The translations under genes were made by a program, and so were the position numbers. Under the pieces are notes generated by a model. It searched no databases. It was not told where the DNA came from and saw only the letters and a program-made list of their open reading frames with translations. Below are positions 25,418-34,183 of a DNA stretch of 64,000 bases, piece by piece. How positions within the stretch are numbered: the first letter of the stretch is position 1; every line of letters begins with the position of its first letter. Source of the DNA: Caldatribacterium sp964426875 (GTDB lineage: Bacteria > Atribacterota > Atribacteria > Atribacterales > Caldatribacteriaceae); NCBI GenBank assembly GCA_964426875.1, contig CAYRSB010000004.1, positions 1 to 64,000 on the forward strand, given 5' to 3'.

Positions 25418-25961
25418 CGGAGAAAATACACAGTTTGAAGAACCCAAGGTAGAAAGGGAAAGTATTCTCCTTGAAACCAGCATCTTTAGGGTCGTGCGAA
25501 AGGTATACCGGGGTGGCATGGAGAGGATTTTCGTGCAGCACCGAGGAGCAGTGACGGTAGTTGCCACCACTCCTCAAGACCGACTTCTCCTCGTCAAGCA
25601 ATTTCGGGCTCCGATAGGGGAGTGGCTCTGGGAGATACCCGCCGGAACCCTTGAGAAGAATGAAGATCCTCTCCTCTGTGCCCAGCGAGAACTCGAGGAG
25701 GAAACAGGGTTTACCTCAGGGGAGTGGTCGTACCTTTTCCCGGTCTGTCTTGCCCCGGGGTACAGCAGTGAAGTCATCCACTTTTTCCGGGCCAAGAACG
25801 TGCAACCCATCAGTGGAAATGCAAAAGAGGGTGATGCCGATGAACTCATATACTACCTCGCTGTGGAGAAAACCGAGGCACTGACCATGCTCAGGGAGGG
25901 TACTGTCAAAGATGCTAAAACCATAATCGGCATACAGTATTGGCTTGAGGAGAGGAGATAA
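25401..25961 (+). CDS. Nudix hydrolase, probable ADP-ribose pyrophosphatase
   Basis: The Nudix box is complete: G-(5)-E-(7)-REL-EE-TGF within GTLEKNEDPLLCAQRELEEE at about residues 87-106. Length (186) and the LLLVKQFRAPIGEWLWEIPAG segment match ADP-ribose pyrophosphatases, which cut ADP-ribose to AMP and ribose 5-phosphate. It overlaps the CBS-ACT gene by 17 bases and deoB by one base. Ribose 5-phosphate links it to the phosphopentomutase that follows. The exact substrate is not provable from sequence. Confidence 0.88.
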   Translation: MFFPYDGENTQFEEPKVERESILLETSIFRVVRKVYRGGMERIFVQHRGAVTVVATTPQDRLLLVKQFRAPIGEWLWEIPAGTLEKNEDPLLCAQRELEEETGFTSGEWSYLFPVCLAPGYSSEVIHFFRAKNVQPISGNAKEGDADELIYYLAVEKTEALTMLREGTVKDAKTIIGIQYWLEERR

Positions 25962-27124
25962 TGAGGGTCTTCATTGCGCTCCTTGACGGGGTGGGGGTGG
26001 GAGAACTCCCTGACGCCTATATCTTTGGAGATGAGGGAAGTCACACCCTGGGAAACACGGCACGTTTTACGGGGGGTCTTGACCTTCCAAACCTTGAGCG
26101 TCTGGGTCTTGGCCTTATAGATGACATACCCGGAGTGGCAGAAGTGCCTGCGCCCCTTGGACACTATGGGAAAATGGCTGAGCAATCTCCAGGAAAGGAC
26201 ACAACCAGCGGTCACTGGGAGATCGCTGGCCTTATCCTCGAAAAGCCTTTTCCCCTCTATCCTCAGGGGTTTCCGCAAGAGATTGTAAAAAAAATCGAGC
26301 AGGCCATCGGTCGACCAATTTTGGGGAACAAGCCGGCTTCAGGAACAATTATCATTGAAGAGTTGGGAAAAAAGCACCTTGAAACTGGATTTCCCATTGT
26401 GTACACTTCCGCAGATAGTGTTCTTCAGGTCGCTGCCCACGAAGAAGTCATACCTCTTCAGAAGCTCTACGAAATGTGCGAAAAAATACGAGTGGTGATG
26501 ACAGGGGAGCACGCCGTTGCTCGAGTCATCGCTCGACCCTTCAGAGGAGAACCGGGCTCTTTCTACCGCACCCCCTATCGCCGTGATTTTTCCCTTCCTC
26601 CTCCCCGCACAACCATTCTTGACGTGCTCCTCGAGAGGGGAAAAAAGATTGTGGGAGTGGGGAAGATCTATGATATTTTCGCCGGGCGGGGCATACAGGA
26701 GAGTGTTCCTGCCAAGGGAAACAGGGAGACTTTCTCCACCTTCCTGACAATGACCGAAAGAGATGTGGACCTTGTATGGGCCAACTTTAACGACTTCGAT
26801 ACTCTCTATGGTCATCGCAATGATCCCGAGGGCTTCGCCAGAGCCTTAAGAGAGTGGGACGACACACTCGAGGCATTCTTACTTGCCTTGCGCGAGGATG
26901 ACGTCCTCATCATCACCAGCGACCATGGTTGCGATCCCACAACTCCAAGTACCGACCACTCTCGAGAGTACGCACTTCTCATCGTCTTCTTTCCTAGGAT
27001 CGGTCGTGGCTATTCCCTTGGAAAGCGGGAGACATTTGCCGATATTGCCGCAACCCTATCCGAACTTTTTGGAGTGGAATGGCATGGACCAGGAAGGAGC
27101 TTTGCTCGAGAGATTGTATCCTGA
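25961..27124 (+). CDS. deoB: Phosphopentomutase
   Basis: DeoB interconverts (deoxy)ribose 1- and 5-phosphates. It is an alkaline-phosphatase superfamily enzyme: metal-binding DGVGVGELPDA at the N-terminus, the active-site threonine in GKDTTSGHWE, DFDTLYGHRNDP, TSDHGCDPTTPSTDHSRE with the paired aspartate/histidine ligands. Length 387 is normal. It shares one base with the Nudix gene and overlaps the phosphorylase gene by 41 bases, forming a nucleoside salvage trio. Confidence 0.95.
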   Translation: MRVFIALLDGVGVGELPDAYIFGDEGSHTLGNTARFTGGLDLPNLERLGLGLIDDIPGVAEVPAPLGHYGKMAEQSPGKDTTSGHWEIAGLILEKPFPLYPQGFPQEIVKKIEQAIGRPILGNKPASGTIIIEELGKKHLETGFPIVYTSADSVLQVAAHEEVIPLQKLYEMCEKIRVVMTGEHAVARVIARPFRGEPGSFYRTPYRRDFSLPPPRTTILDVLLERGKKIVGVGKIYDIFAGRGIQESVPAKGNRETFSTFLTMTERDVDLVWANFNDFDTLYGHRNDPEGFARALREWDDTLEAFLLALREDDVLIITSDHGCDPTTPSTDHSREYALLIVFFPRIGRGYSLGKRETFADIAATLSELFGVEWHGPGRSFAREIVS

Positions 27125-27917
27125 AAAAATTCTCAGATGCCTGCGGGAAGTTGCCCTCTCTATCCCGCAAAAACCTTCTCTTGCTTTCGTGGCCGGTTCA
27201 GGGTGGAACGGATGTATAGAGGGTGAAGTGGAACGTGTTGTGCATTTTACTGAAATTGAGGAATCGCTGAAAAGCGGAGTGGCAGGGCACAAGGGTGTCG
27301 TAAAGATCACGCGCCTTGGAGGAGAGTACCTCCTTGCCATGGAGGGGCGATTACATCTCTATGAGGGATACAACCTCTCTCAGATTCTTGCTCCTGTCGG
27401 TTTGGCCCATCTTCTGGGGGTTCAGACCATCATCTTCACCAACGCCTCGGGGAGCCTTTCTCCCTTCCTTCCTCCGGGAAGTATCCTTGTGCTTGCCGAC
27501 CAGATTGACTGGACCTTTATTCCCGATGTCTTTCCTCCCAAACGCTTCCTTTTTGACGAGGAGCTCCAGAAACTTGCCTTATTTCTGGCTTCCTTGAAAA
27601 ACCTTGAAGCACTTCGGGGGGTATACGTGGGAGTGCTTGGCCCCTCCTACGAGACAAAGGCGGAAATACGAATGCTGGCCCTCTCAGGGGGAAATGCCGT
27701 GGGGATGTCTACAGTGAAGGAGGCAAAATGCGCCTCGTATTTGGGCATGCGGGTTTTGGGGTTGTCTCTGGTCACAAACTGGGGAACCGGCCTTTCTCCT
27801 TATCCTCTATCCCACGAAGATGTCCTTCTCCTTGCCCAGAAACGACAACCGATCCTGCGAGACTTTGTGCAGGACCTTGTGAGGGTAATACTCGATGAAA
27901 ATCGTCGTAAGTCATGA
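27084..27917 (+). CDS. punA: Purine nucleoside phosphorylase (trimeric PNP family)
   Basis: A 277-residue protein of the low-molecular-mass, trimeric PNP class, which splits purine nucleosides with phosphate. Landmarks are GSGWNG near residue 33, NASGSLSPFLPPGS, GPSYETKAEIRML with the purine-binding glutamate, VGMSTVKEA, and the catalytic asparagine in LVTNWGTG. The last motif departs from the usual TNxAAG, which may change base preference. ATG 27084 lies within deoB; longer upstream frames have unlikely N-termini. Confidence 0.88.
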   Translation: MDQEGALLERLYPEKILRCLREVALSIPQKPSLAFVAGSGWNGCIEGEVERVVHFTEIEESLKSGVAGHKGVVKITRLGGEYLLAMEGRLHLYEGYNLSQILAPVGLAHLLGVQTIIFTNASGSLSPFLPPGSILVLADQIDWTFIPDVFPPKRFLFDEELQKLALFLASLKNLEALRGVYVGVLGPSYETKAEIRMLALSGGNAVGMSTVKEAKCASYLGMRVLGLSLVTNWGTGLSPYPLSHEDVLLLAQKRQPILRDFVQDLVRVILDENRRKS

Positions 27918-30486
27918 GGGAACAGATTTCGATGCCTTTGCCTCTATGTTTGCAGTGACCAAGATATTCCCGGGTACACAGGTCGTTCTCTGGGGAACGG
28001 TCAACCACAATGTCCGGCATTTCCTCTCTCTCTACGGCAGTTTTTTTCCCTGCCTCAGCGAGAGAGATGTTGATTGGAATGCCGTAACCACAATCTACGT
28101 GGCCGATACTTCGTACCTTGAGCGACTGAGCAAAGCCGGACATCTCATAAAGCAGGGGAGAGTCGAGTACTTCATCTTTGACCATCATCCTCAGGAGGAG
28201 CTTCTCCCCAATTCTCTGGTAAAGGTTTGCGGAGCCTGTACCACCATCCTGGTCGAAAAAATCAAGGAATTGGCCATCCCCCTTTCTTCCCTCGAGGCCA
28301 CGCTGCTTCTCCTTGGTCTCTACGAGGATACCGGGTTTTTCACCTTCCCCACTACTACTGCCTCTGACCTTGAAGCCGCCTCCTTTTTACTTTCTCAGGG
28401 GGGTATGGTGAACTATGTCCCCCGCTTTGCCCGGGTCGTTCTCTCCCCCGAGGAGGAAGCACTCCTCAAGGAAATGCTCAAAGCCCTCAGTGTTGAGGAC
28501 ATAAATGGTGTCCCGGTACACTTCTGTATGCTTCGTTTTTCAGAGTACATGGAGGGAATATCGCTCCTCGTGCACAAGCTCATGGAGATGGAGGACATAG
28601 AGGTGTTCTTCGGTATATTCTCTATGGAGAACAAGGTGCATGTCATCGCTCGGAGTAGACTCGAAGAGGTCAACCTTAACGACATATTGGGAAAGATGGG
28701 GGGCGGAGGCCACAAGAGTGCAGCCTCAGCTACTTTTCGAAACAGAAGCCCAGAGGAGGTTAAGGAGGAAATCCGCGTTCTTCTACGCCAATCCATCTCC
28801 TTCACCCGGGCCTGGGAAATTATGTCTCACCCTGTGAAGACGGTCTCTCCTGAGGCAACCGTTGAGGAGGCTTCCCTTCTCCTCATGCGCTTCAGCTTTT
28901 CAGGGCTTCCGGTGGTGGATGGGGATGGAAAGCTTGTGGGACTCATTGCCCGACGGGATGTGGAAAAGGCCATGCGCCATGGACTGAAGAACGCCCCGGT
29001 ACGAAGCTTTATGTCTACCCAACCCATCACGGTGGAACCCGATGAATCGATAGTGAAGGTGCGAAACCTCATGGTGGAGAAGGACGTGGGAAGAATCCCT
29101 GTGGTCAAGGGGGGGAGAATTCTTGGCATCATAACCCGTAGCGATGTGCTGCGGGCCATTCATCAGAAGGAGAACGTCCTTTTGCAAAAGATGGCCCGCC
29201 TCAATCTGGCAGAGAAACTCTATCTCCACTTCGGTCCTGAGAACCTCTCCCTTCTCCAGGCTGTTGCCGAAACAGCAAAACGGACCGGTGTCTCGATATA
29301 CCTTGTGGGTGGGGTAGTGCGGGATATCATCCTTGGCGTGCCCAACGAGGACCTCGACGTTGTCGTTGAGGGGGACGCCATAGAGTTTGCCCACACCCTC
29401 GGACGTCACCTGCGGGGGAAGGTAGTTCCCTATCCCCCCTTTGGAACGGCCATACTCTTTTTGTCGGATGGAAGGCGAATCGATTTGGCCTCGGCCCGAC
29501 ATGAGTTTTACCCCTCCCCGGGAGCTGCACCACAGGTAGAGTACAGCAACCTCCGACGGGACCTTTTTCGGAGGGATTTCACGGTCAATGCCATGGCAGT
29601 GAGCATCCACCCAGACAGCTGGGGGGAACTCTTCGATTTCTTTGGAGGGTTGCGAGACCTGGAGAGGAAGGTCCTTCGGGTTCTTCATCCTTTGAGTTTC
29701 GTGGAGGACCCCGCCCGGGCCATACGGGCTTTACGCTTTGAGGGAAAGTACAGGTTTTCTATTGAGCCCTTCACCATGAGTCTCCTCAAGCAGACCGTGC
29801 GGGAGAGCTTCCTTCAAAAAATCAAACCTGATCGCCTCAAGGAAGAGTTACACCTTATCCTCGCCCTTCCCGATTTCCCCCGCTACCTCTACCGTATGTA
29901 CCAGCTTGACATGTTTCCCTCTATCCTCCCGGGATGTGTGTGGAAAGGAGAGTTTGAGGAGATCTATGGTAAGCTCTTCGCAACCCTTAAGACATACGAT
30001 ATTTCTTCTTGTGACCCTTTCCTCCTTAAGCTATCACCCCTTTTTGGTTTCATGGACCCTCGCTTTCTCGAACAGCTCAAAGAAAGGCTTGCTCTCTCCC
30101 GGAAGACCGTCCAGAAAATAGCCACCTATGTAAGGGAAAAGGAGAATCTTTTGAGGAAGCTATCCCAAAGGAACCTCAAAAATTCGGAAGCCTACCTTCT
30201 TTGCTCTGTCATACCCCTTGAGTTCCTTCTTCTTTCCTACGCTTCTTGGGAGGGCACACCAAGAGAGCGGATACAGCGTTACCTTGAAGAATGGAGGGCA
30301 ACGAAGCCTCTCTTCGACGGTTCCTTTTTGCAGGCCCTTGGGATTCCTGAAGGGCCGGTATATGGTAGAATTCTCCATGAACTCTTTCTTGCTCAAATCG
30401 ACGGAGAGGTCAAGACGAAAGAAGAGGGAGTACAATGGATACGCTCTTTTATGGAGAGGATGAACAATGAGGGAAAGAATATTTAG
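27895..30486 (+). CDS. DHH phosphoesterase - CBS pair - tRNA nucleotidyltransferase fusion
   Basis: A large 863-residue fusion. Residues 1-300 form a DHH/DHHA1 phosphoesterase (VADTSYLERL, FDHHPQE, GGGGHKSAASAT). Two CBS domains cover about 303-430 (VSPEATVEEA, VEPDESIVKV). From about 455 there is a class II poly(A) polymerase/CCA-adding enzyme head with VGGVVRDIILGVPNEDLDVV, RRDFTVNAMA, and DPARAIRALRF, followed by a helical body. Known fusions of this kind mature the tRNA 3' end (A-adding or CCA-adding). The DHH part may act as a nanoRNase or exonuclease. It overlaps both neighbours by about 20 bases. Confidence 0.92.
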   Translation: MKIVVSHEGTDFDAFASMFAVTKIFPGTQVVLWGTVNHNVRHFLSLYGSFFPCLSERDVDWNAVTTIYVADTSYLERLSKAGHLIKQGRVEYFIFDHHPQEELLPNSLVKVCGACTTILVEKIKELAIPLSSLEATLLLLGLYEDTGFFTFPTTTASDLEAASFLLSQGGMVNYVPRFARVVLSPEEEALLKEMLKALSVEDINGVPVHFCMLRFSEYMEGISLLVHKLMEMEDIEVFFGIFSMENKVHVIARSRLEEVNLNDILGKMGGGGHKSAASATFRNRSPEEVKEEIRVLLRQSISFTRAWEIMSHPVKTVSPEATVEEASLLLMRFSFSGLPVVDGDGKLVGLIARRDVEKAMRHGLKNAPVRSFMSTQPITVEPDESIVKVRNLMVEKDVGRIPVVKGGRILGIITRSDVLRAIHQKENVLLQKMARLNLAEKLYLHFGPENLSLLQAVAETAKRTGVSIYLVGGVVRDIILGVPNEDLDVVVEGDAIEFAHTLGRHLRGKVVPYPPFGTAILFLSDGRRIDLASARHEFYPSPGAAPQVEYSNLRRDLFRRDFTVNAMAVSIHPDSWGELFDFFGGLRDLERKVLRVLHPLSFVEDPARAIRALRFEGKYRFSIEPFTMSLLKQTVRESFLQKIKPDRLKEELHLILALPDFPRYLYRMYQLDMFPSILPGCVWKGEFEEIYGKLFATLKTYDISSCDPFLLKLSPLFGFMDPRFLEQLKERLALSRKTVQKIATYVREKENLLRKLSQRNLKNSEAYLLCSVIPLEFLLLSYASWEGTPRERIQRYLEEWRATKPLFDGSFLQALGIPEGPVYGRILHELFLAQIDGEVKTKEEGVQWIRSFMERMNNEGKNI

Positions 30487-31462
30487 CGGTATGCGCCCCA
30501 CAGGAAGAATGCACGTCGGGCACTACTTCGGGGTTCTTAAAAACTGGATTCAGCTCCAGGACGAGTACGACTGTATTTTCGGTGTGGCCGACTGGCATGC
30601 TCTGACCACAGCCTTTGAGGATACTGAAGACCTGGAAAATCACATTATCGATATGGTTACCGACTGGTTGAGCGTGGGGATTGACCCCAGAAAGTGCCTT
30701 TTGATAGTTCAGTCTCTGGTTCCGGAGCACGCCGAGTTGCACCTTCTCTTTTCCATGATTACTCCCGTCGGATGGCTGGAGCGCAACCCGGTTCTCAAAC
30801 AGCAATTGCAGGATATGGGTTTAAAGGAAGCGGTAGGGTATGGTCACCTGGGATACCCGGTTCTCATGGCCTCAGACATCCTCATCTACAAAGCCAGTAA
30901 GGTTCCGGTGGGAGAAGACCAGGTCCCTCACATCGAAATCACCCGGGAAATTGCTCGGAGGTTTAATGCCCTCTATGACTCTATCTTTCCGGAGCCCCAA
31001 GCCCTGCTCACCGAGTCTCCCAGAATTCTCGGAATAGATGGACGGAAGATGAGTAAAAGCCTTGGAAACCAGATCAACCTCTCCGAGCCAAAAGAGGAGC
31101 TTCACCGCAAGGTCATGTCTATGTTCACAGACCCGGAGAAAATCCGCAAAAGCGACCCGGGGCATCCCGAGCGCTGCAACGTCTTCTCCTTCCACAAAGA
31201 AGTGGGGAATGAAAGGATTTCAGAAATCGAAAGGGATTGCAAAGCAGGGTACTTAGGTTGCGTGTCCTGCAAGGGGGAGCTTGCCGGGAAGCTTGCTGTA
31301 TTCCTTGAGACGATCACTCCTTACCGGGAGACCTATGAAGGGAAGAGGAAGCTGGTGCAAGATATTCTCTTTGAGGGCAGCAAGAAAGCCCGTACCCTTG
31401 CCCGAGAGACCGTTGAAGAGGCCCGGAAGGTGATGAAAATTTACTATGGAGTCCCGCGATAA
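30467..31462 (+). CDS. trpS: Tryptophanyl-tRNA synthetase
   Basis: A class I synthetase of 331 residues. The HIGH-like motif is HVGHYFG within RPTGRMHVGHYFGVL (residues 10-24), and the KMSKS loop is DGRKMSKSLGNQ. It charges tRNA-Trp. ATG 30467 starts in the end of the fusion gene above. The stop overlaps scpA by 17 bases. No T-box or attenuator could be seen, as the gene has no leader of its own. Confidence 0.96.
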   Translation: MRERIFSGMRPTGRMHVGHYFGVLKNWIQLQDEYDCIFGVADWHALTTAFEDTEDLENHIIDMVTDWLSVGIDPRKCLLIVQSLVPEHAELHLLFSMITPVGWLERNPVLKQQLQDMGLKEAVGYGHLGYPVLMASDILIYKASKVPVGEDQVPHIEITREIARRFNALYDSIFPEPQALLTESPRILGIDGRKMSKSLGNQINLSEPKEELHRKVMSMFTDPEKIRKSDPGHPERCNVFSFHKEVGNERISEIERDCKAGYLGCVSCKGELAGKLAVFLETITPYRETYEGKRKLVQDILFEGSKKARTLARETVEEARKVMKIYYGVPR

Positions 31463-32057
31463 GGCATATTGGGAAAACCTCTTTTTGCAATGCTCCTCCT
31501 TTGAAGAAAAGGTGACAGTTTTGAGGGAACTCTTAACCTTCATCGAGGAGGAATTCTCTGCCCTTCTTGGTGAGGAAGAGAATCCCCAAAAAGAAGAGGA
31601 GAACATTGAAGAGGAAAAGGACGATTTCTTTGAATTCTTCGTAGAAGCCCTTGATGCACTGAGGAGGAGAGAGGAGAACACTCTCAAAGCGCCGAAAATC
31701 CGGCAGAAAACCCTGGCCATTAGGAAAGAGAACATTGAGAAGCTGAGTCTTGAGAGTCTCCTTGAACTCTATGCTTTCTATCTCCAGGGAAATACCCCAA
31801 GAACAATCATTCCCGACCGTGAATTTGAACGTCTTCTTGAGGAAAGGCGAAAAAGAATTCTCAATCTCTGCGAAGGCTCTACCTCCCTACCCATGCAGCA
31901 TTTTTTCGGTGATTGCTCAACGCGAAGAGCGATAATTGCCACCTTCCTTGTGCTCCTTGACCTTGTCTTCAGAAATATCCTCTTCATGCAGAGGGGAGAG
32001 GAGGGAGAAATTCTCCTTGGAAGAGCAGAGCAAAAGGTATCTTCAGAATCTTCTTGA
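31446..32057 (+). CDS. scpA: ScpA-like kleisin, divergent N-terminus
   Basis: ScpA bridges the heads of the SMC condensin. The C-terminal winged helix is recognisable (RRAIIATFLVLLDLVFRNIL, then QRGEEGEILLG), and scpB follows. The 203-residue product is shorter than a usual ScpA (about 240-260). It lacks the strongly conserved FxGPLDLLL N-terminal motif; that position has FEEKVTVLRELLTFIEEEF, with an acidic stretch (about 40-65) after it. The assignment rests on the C-terminus and on the scpA-scpB order, so medium-high confidence. Confidence 0.72.
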   Translation: MESRDKAYWENLFLQCSSFEEKVTVLRELLTFIEEEFSALLGEEENPQKEEENIEEEKDDFFEFFVEALDALRRREENTLKAPKIRQKTLAIRKENIEKLSLESLLELYAFYLQGNTPRTIIPDREFERLLEERRKRILNLCEGSTSLPMQHFFGDCSTRRAIIATFLVLLDLVFRNILFMQRGEEGEILLGRAEQKVSSESS

Positions 32058-32568
32058 AGGACTCCTCTTTTCCTCTCCTCGTCCAATGAGTCTTGAAGAG
32101 ATGGAAAAAGTTACCGGACAAAAAGGAGAAGATATTCTCCAACGTCTTGAGGACCTGAAAAGAGAATACGAGGAGCGGGAAGGGGCACTCTTCATTCGAC
32201 GGGTCCATGGAAAATGGCAGATGGCCGTACGACCCCAGTATGGAGAAATTCTACGGGAATGTCTGCATTCCAGCAATTCTAAAGTCATTTCCCGGAGCGC
32301 CCTTGAGACCCTTGCACTCGTGTCCTTGTATCAGCCGGTGACGAAAGCAGAGATTGACCTCAGGAGGGGGGTGGATTCAGCTCAAGCTCTGCGAACCCTC
32401 CTTGGTATGGGTCTTGTAACGGTCTGTGGTCGGAGTGATACCCCCGGCCGTCCTTTCCTCTATCGGGTGACAGGGAAGTTCTTCGAGGTCTTTGGGCTCG
32501 AGGGCGAAGAAGAACTAGAAAAATTGAAGCGTCTCTTCACTGAGAGAAGTCATGGAGCGATTGAATAA
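32017..32568 (+). CDS. scpB: Segregation and condensation protein B
   Basis: ScpB dimerises and binds ScpA in the SMC complex. The tandem winged-helix family pattern is clear: NLLEGLLFSSPRPMSLEEM at the front, ALETLALVSLYQPVTKAEID and LLGMGLVTVCGRSDTPGRPF in the second half. I chose TTG 32017, about ten bases after GGAGGG, which gives 183 residues and a 41-base overlap with scpA. An earlier frame start at 31936 lies far inside scpA. Confidence 0.92.
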   Translation: MEEQSKRYLQNLLEGLLFSSPRPMSLEEMEKVTGQKGEDILQRLEDLKREYEEREGALFIRRVHGKWQMAVRPQYGEILRECLHSSNSKVISRSALETLALVSLYQPVTKAEIDLRRGVDSAQALRTLLGMGLVTVCGRSDTPGRPFLYRVTGKFFEVFGLEGEEELEKLKRLFTERSHGAIE

Positions 32569-33286
32569 GTTTCTGGCACAAGCGGGGATAGCCTCCCGGA
32601 GGAAGTGTGACCAACTCATTGCCGAGGGAAGGGTTAAGGTCAATGGGGTGGTGGTAACCAATCCCGCTACACGCGTTTTGGAGAGCGACGTTGTCCTCGT
32701 GGACGATGTCCCTGTTCAAGGTGTCTCTGGGTCCGTCTACATCATGTTCCATAAACCCCGGGGATACATCACCACTCTGAAAGACCCCTATGGACGAAAG
32801 ACTATTGCCGAACTCATGGGTGACATCCCCTCCCGGGTCTTTCCGGTTGGTCGTTTAGACCGGGAAAGTGAGGGGCTTTTACTTTTGACAAATGACGGAG
32901 TTTTCGCCTACGTCTTTACTCACCCCAGGTTTCAGGTTGAAAGGCGGTACCTCGTTTATGCCAGGGGGCAGGTAAGGGAAGAAGAACTCCTTAGATTAAG
33001 GGAGGGCATTTTGTGGCGGGGAGAACTCTATCGTATCAATTCCGGTCGGGTTCTCGAAGTATTCTGGGATTGTTCCCTGGTGGAGGTTACTCTCACCGAG
33101 GGGAAAAAGCACGAAGTCCGCATCTTGTTTGATTCGATCGTTCATCCCGTGGTAAGATTGGTGCGTATGGCCATGGGTCCCGTTGTTCTTGACCCGGAAT
33201 TGCCTCCCGGGAAGTGGAGATACCTGAAGAAAGAAGAGAAAGAGAAACTGAGGATTTACCTTGCAGAACGAAGAGAACATGAATGA
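32552..33286 (+). CDS. rluB: RluB/RsuA family rRNA pseudouridine synthase
   Basis: A 244-residue enzyme with an N-terminal S4 domain (ERLNKFLAQAGIASRRKCDQ) and a catalytic domain whose aspartate lies in GRLDRESEGLLLLTNDG. It isomerises a specific uridine in 23S or 16S rRNA; the scpA-scpB-rluB order is the standard setting for the 23S enzyme RluB. It starts within scpB and overlaps the adenosyltransferase gene by eight bases. Confidence 0.94.
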   Translation: MERLNKFLAQAGIASRRKCDQLIAEGRVKVNGVVVTNPATRVLESDVVLVDDVPVQGVSGSVYIMFHKPRGYITTLKDPYGRKTIAELMGDIPSRVFPVGRLDRESEGLLLLTNDGVFAYVFTHPRFQVERRYLVYARGQVREEELLRLREGILWRGELYRINSGRVLEVFWDCSLVEVTLTEGKKHEVRILFDSIVHPVVRLVRMAMGPVVLDPELPPGKWRYLKKEEKEKLRIYLAERREHE

Positions 33287-33803
33287 GGCGAAAGGTCTGG
33301 TTGAGGTCTTCTTTGGAGACGGGAAGGGAAAAACTTCTGCCTCCTTAGGGGTGCTCTTGCGGGCCGTAGGGCACGGAAAAAGAGTGCTCTTCCTCCAGTT
33401 CTTTAAGAGAAGACTAACTGGAGAAATTGTTTCTTTGCAGTTCCTCCCCGGGGTAGAGTGTTACCGCTTTGGAACCGAGAACTTTGCAAGAGGAGAGGCC
33501 ACCACTGCCGCACAAAGGAAAGAATTCCTCCTGGGATGGCATATTGCCTGTTTCGCCCTCTTGGAGGGGAGGTACGATCTTGTCATACTTGACGAGTTCA
33601 CCTATGGTCTCCTCTGGGGACTTTTGCCTTGGAGAGAGCTCCAAGAAGTTCTTATGCAACGCAAACCCTGGGTAGAAGTTATCTTCACAGGGAGAAGGGC
33701 TCCTCAAGAACTCCTTGAATTTGCCGATCTTGTGTCTGAAATTCGAAATGTGAAGCATCCCTTTGAGAAAGGAATTCCTGCCCGAAAGGGGTTTGAATAT
33801 TGA
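33279..33803 (+). CDS. cobO: Cob(I)alamin adenosyltransferase, CobO/BtuR family
   Basis: The 174-residue protein begins GLVEVFFGDGKGKTSASLGV, with the reversed P-loop GDGKGKTSA of the CobA/BtuR/CobO family. LVILDEFTYGLLWG and VIFTGRRAPQELLEFADLV follow. It adds an adenosyl group to cobalamin or corrinoid precursors. ATG 33279 is preferred over TTG 33261. No other cobalamin gene is nearby: it sits between rluB and chorismate mutase, and shares its last base with the latter's start. Confidence 0.93.
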   Translation: MNEAKGLVEVFFGDGKGKTSASLGVLLRAVGHGKRVLFLQFFKRRLTGEIVSLQFLPGVECYRFGTENFARGEATTAAQRKEFLLGWHIACFALLEGRYDLVILDEFTYGLLWGLLPWRELQEVLMQRKPWVEVIFTGRRAPQELLEFADLVSEIRNVKHPFEKGIPARKGFEY

Positions 33804-34183
33804 TGAGAATACTGCGCGGTATCCGCGGTGCCACGACTGTAGAACGGGATGAAAGGGAAGAGGTACGAAACGCAAGCTTTGAACTCTTCACCCGAATGCT
33901 CTCCGAAAACGACCTCTCTCCCGATGACATTGCCGGAGTCCTCATCACGGCCACACCGGACATCCGCTCCACCTTCCCTGCCGAGGTAATACGGGAGAGG
34001 GAAGATTTCCGCTATATTCCCATTCTCTGTGCCCAGGAAATGGAGGTCGAAGGGGCTCCAGCAAGATGCATAAGGATGCTCATTTTGGCCTATACCATGC
34101 AGAGACCCAAGGAAATCCATCATGTATACCTGCGGGGAGCGCAATCTCTTCGCAGGGATTTGATGGGAGGGGAAGAAGGATGA
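33803..34183 (+). CDS. aroH: Chorismate mutase, AroH class
   Basis: A 126-residue trimeric-type chorismate mutase converting chorismate to prephenate. Key residues are present: arginine in RGIRGATT (residue about 7), the arginine of the DIRSTFPA loop, glutamate in AQEMEVEGAPARCIR, and arginine in VYLRGAQSLRRDL. TTG 33800 directly before ATG 33803 is a possible alternative start. The stop overlaps aroA by four bases, coupling the synthesis and use of chorismate. Confidence 0.93.
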   Translation: MRILRGIRGATTVERDEREEVRNASFELFTRMLSENDLSPDDIAGVLITATPDIRSTFPAEVIREREDFRYIPILCAQEMEVEGAPARCIRMLILAYTMQRPKEIHHVYLRGAQSLRRDLMGGEEG

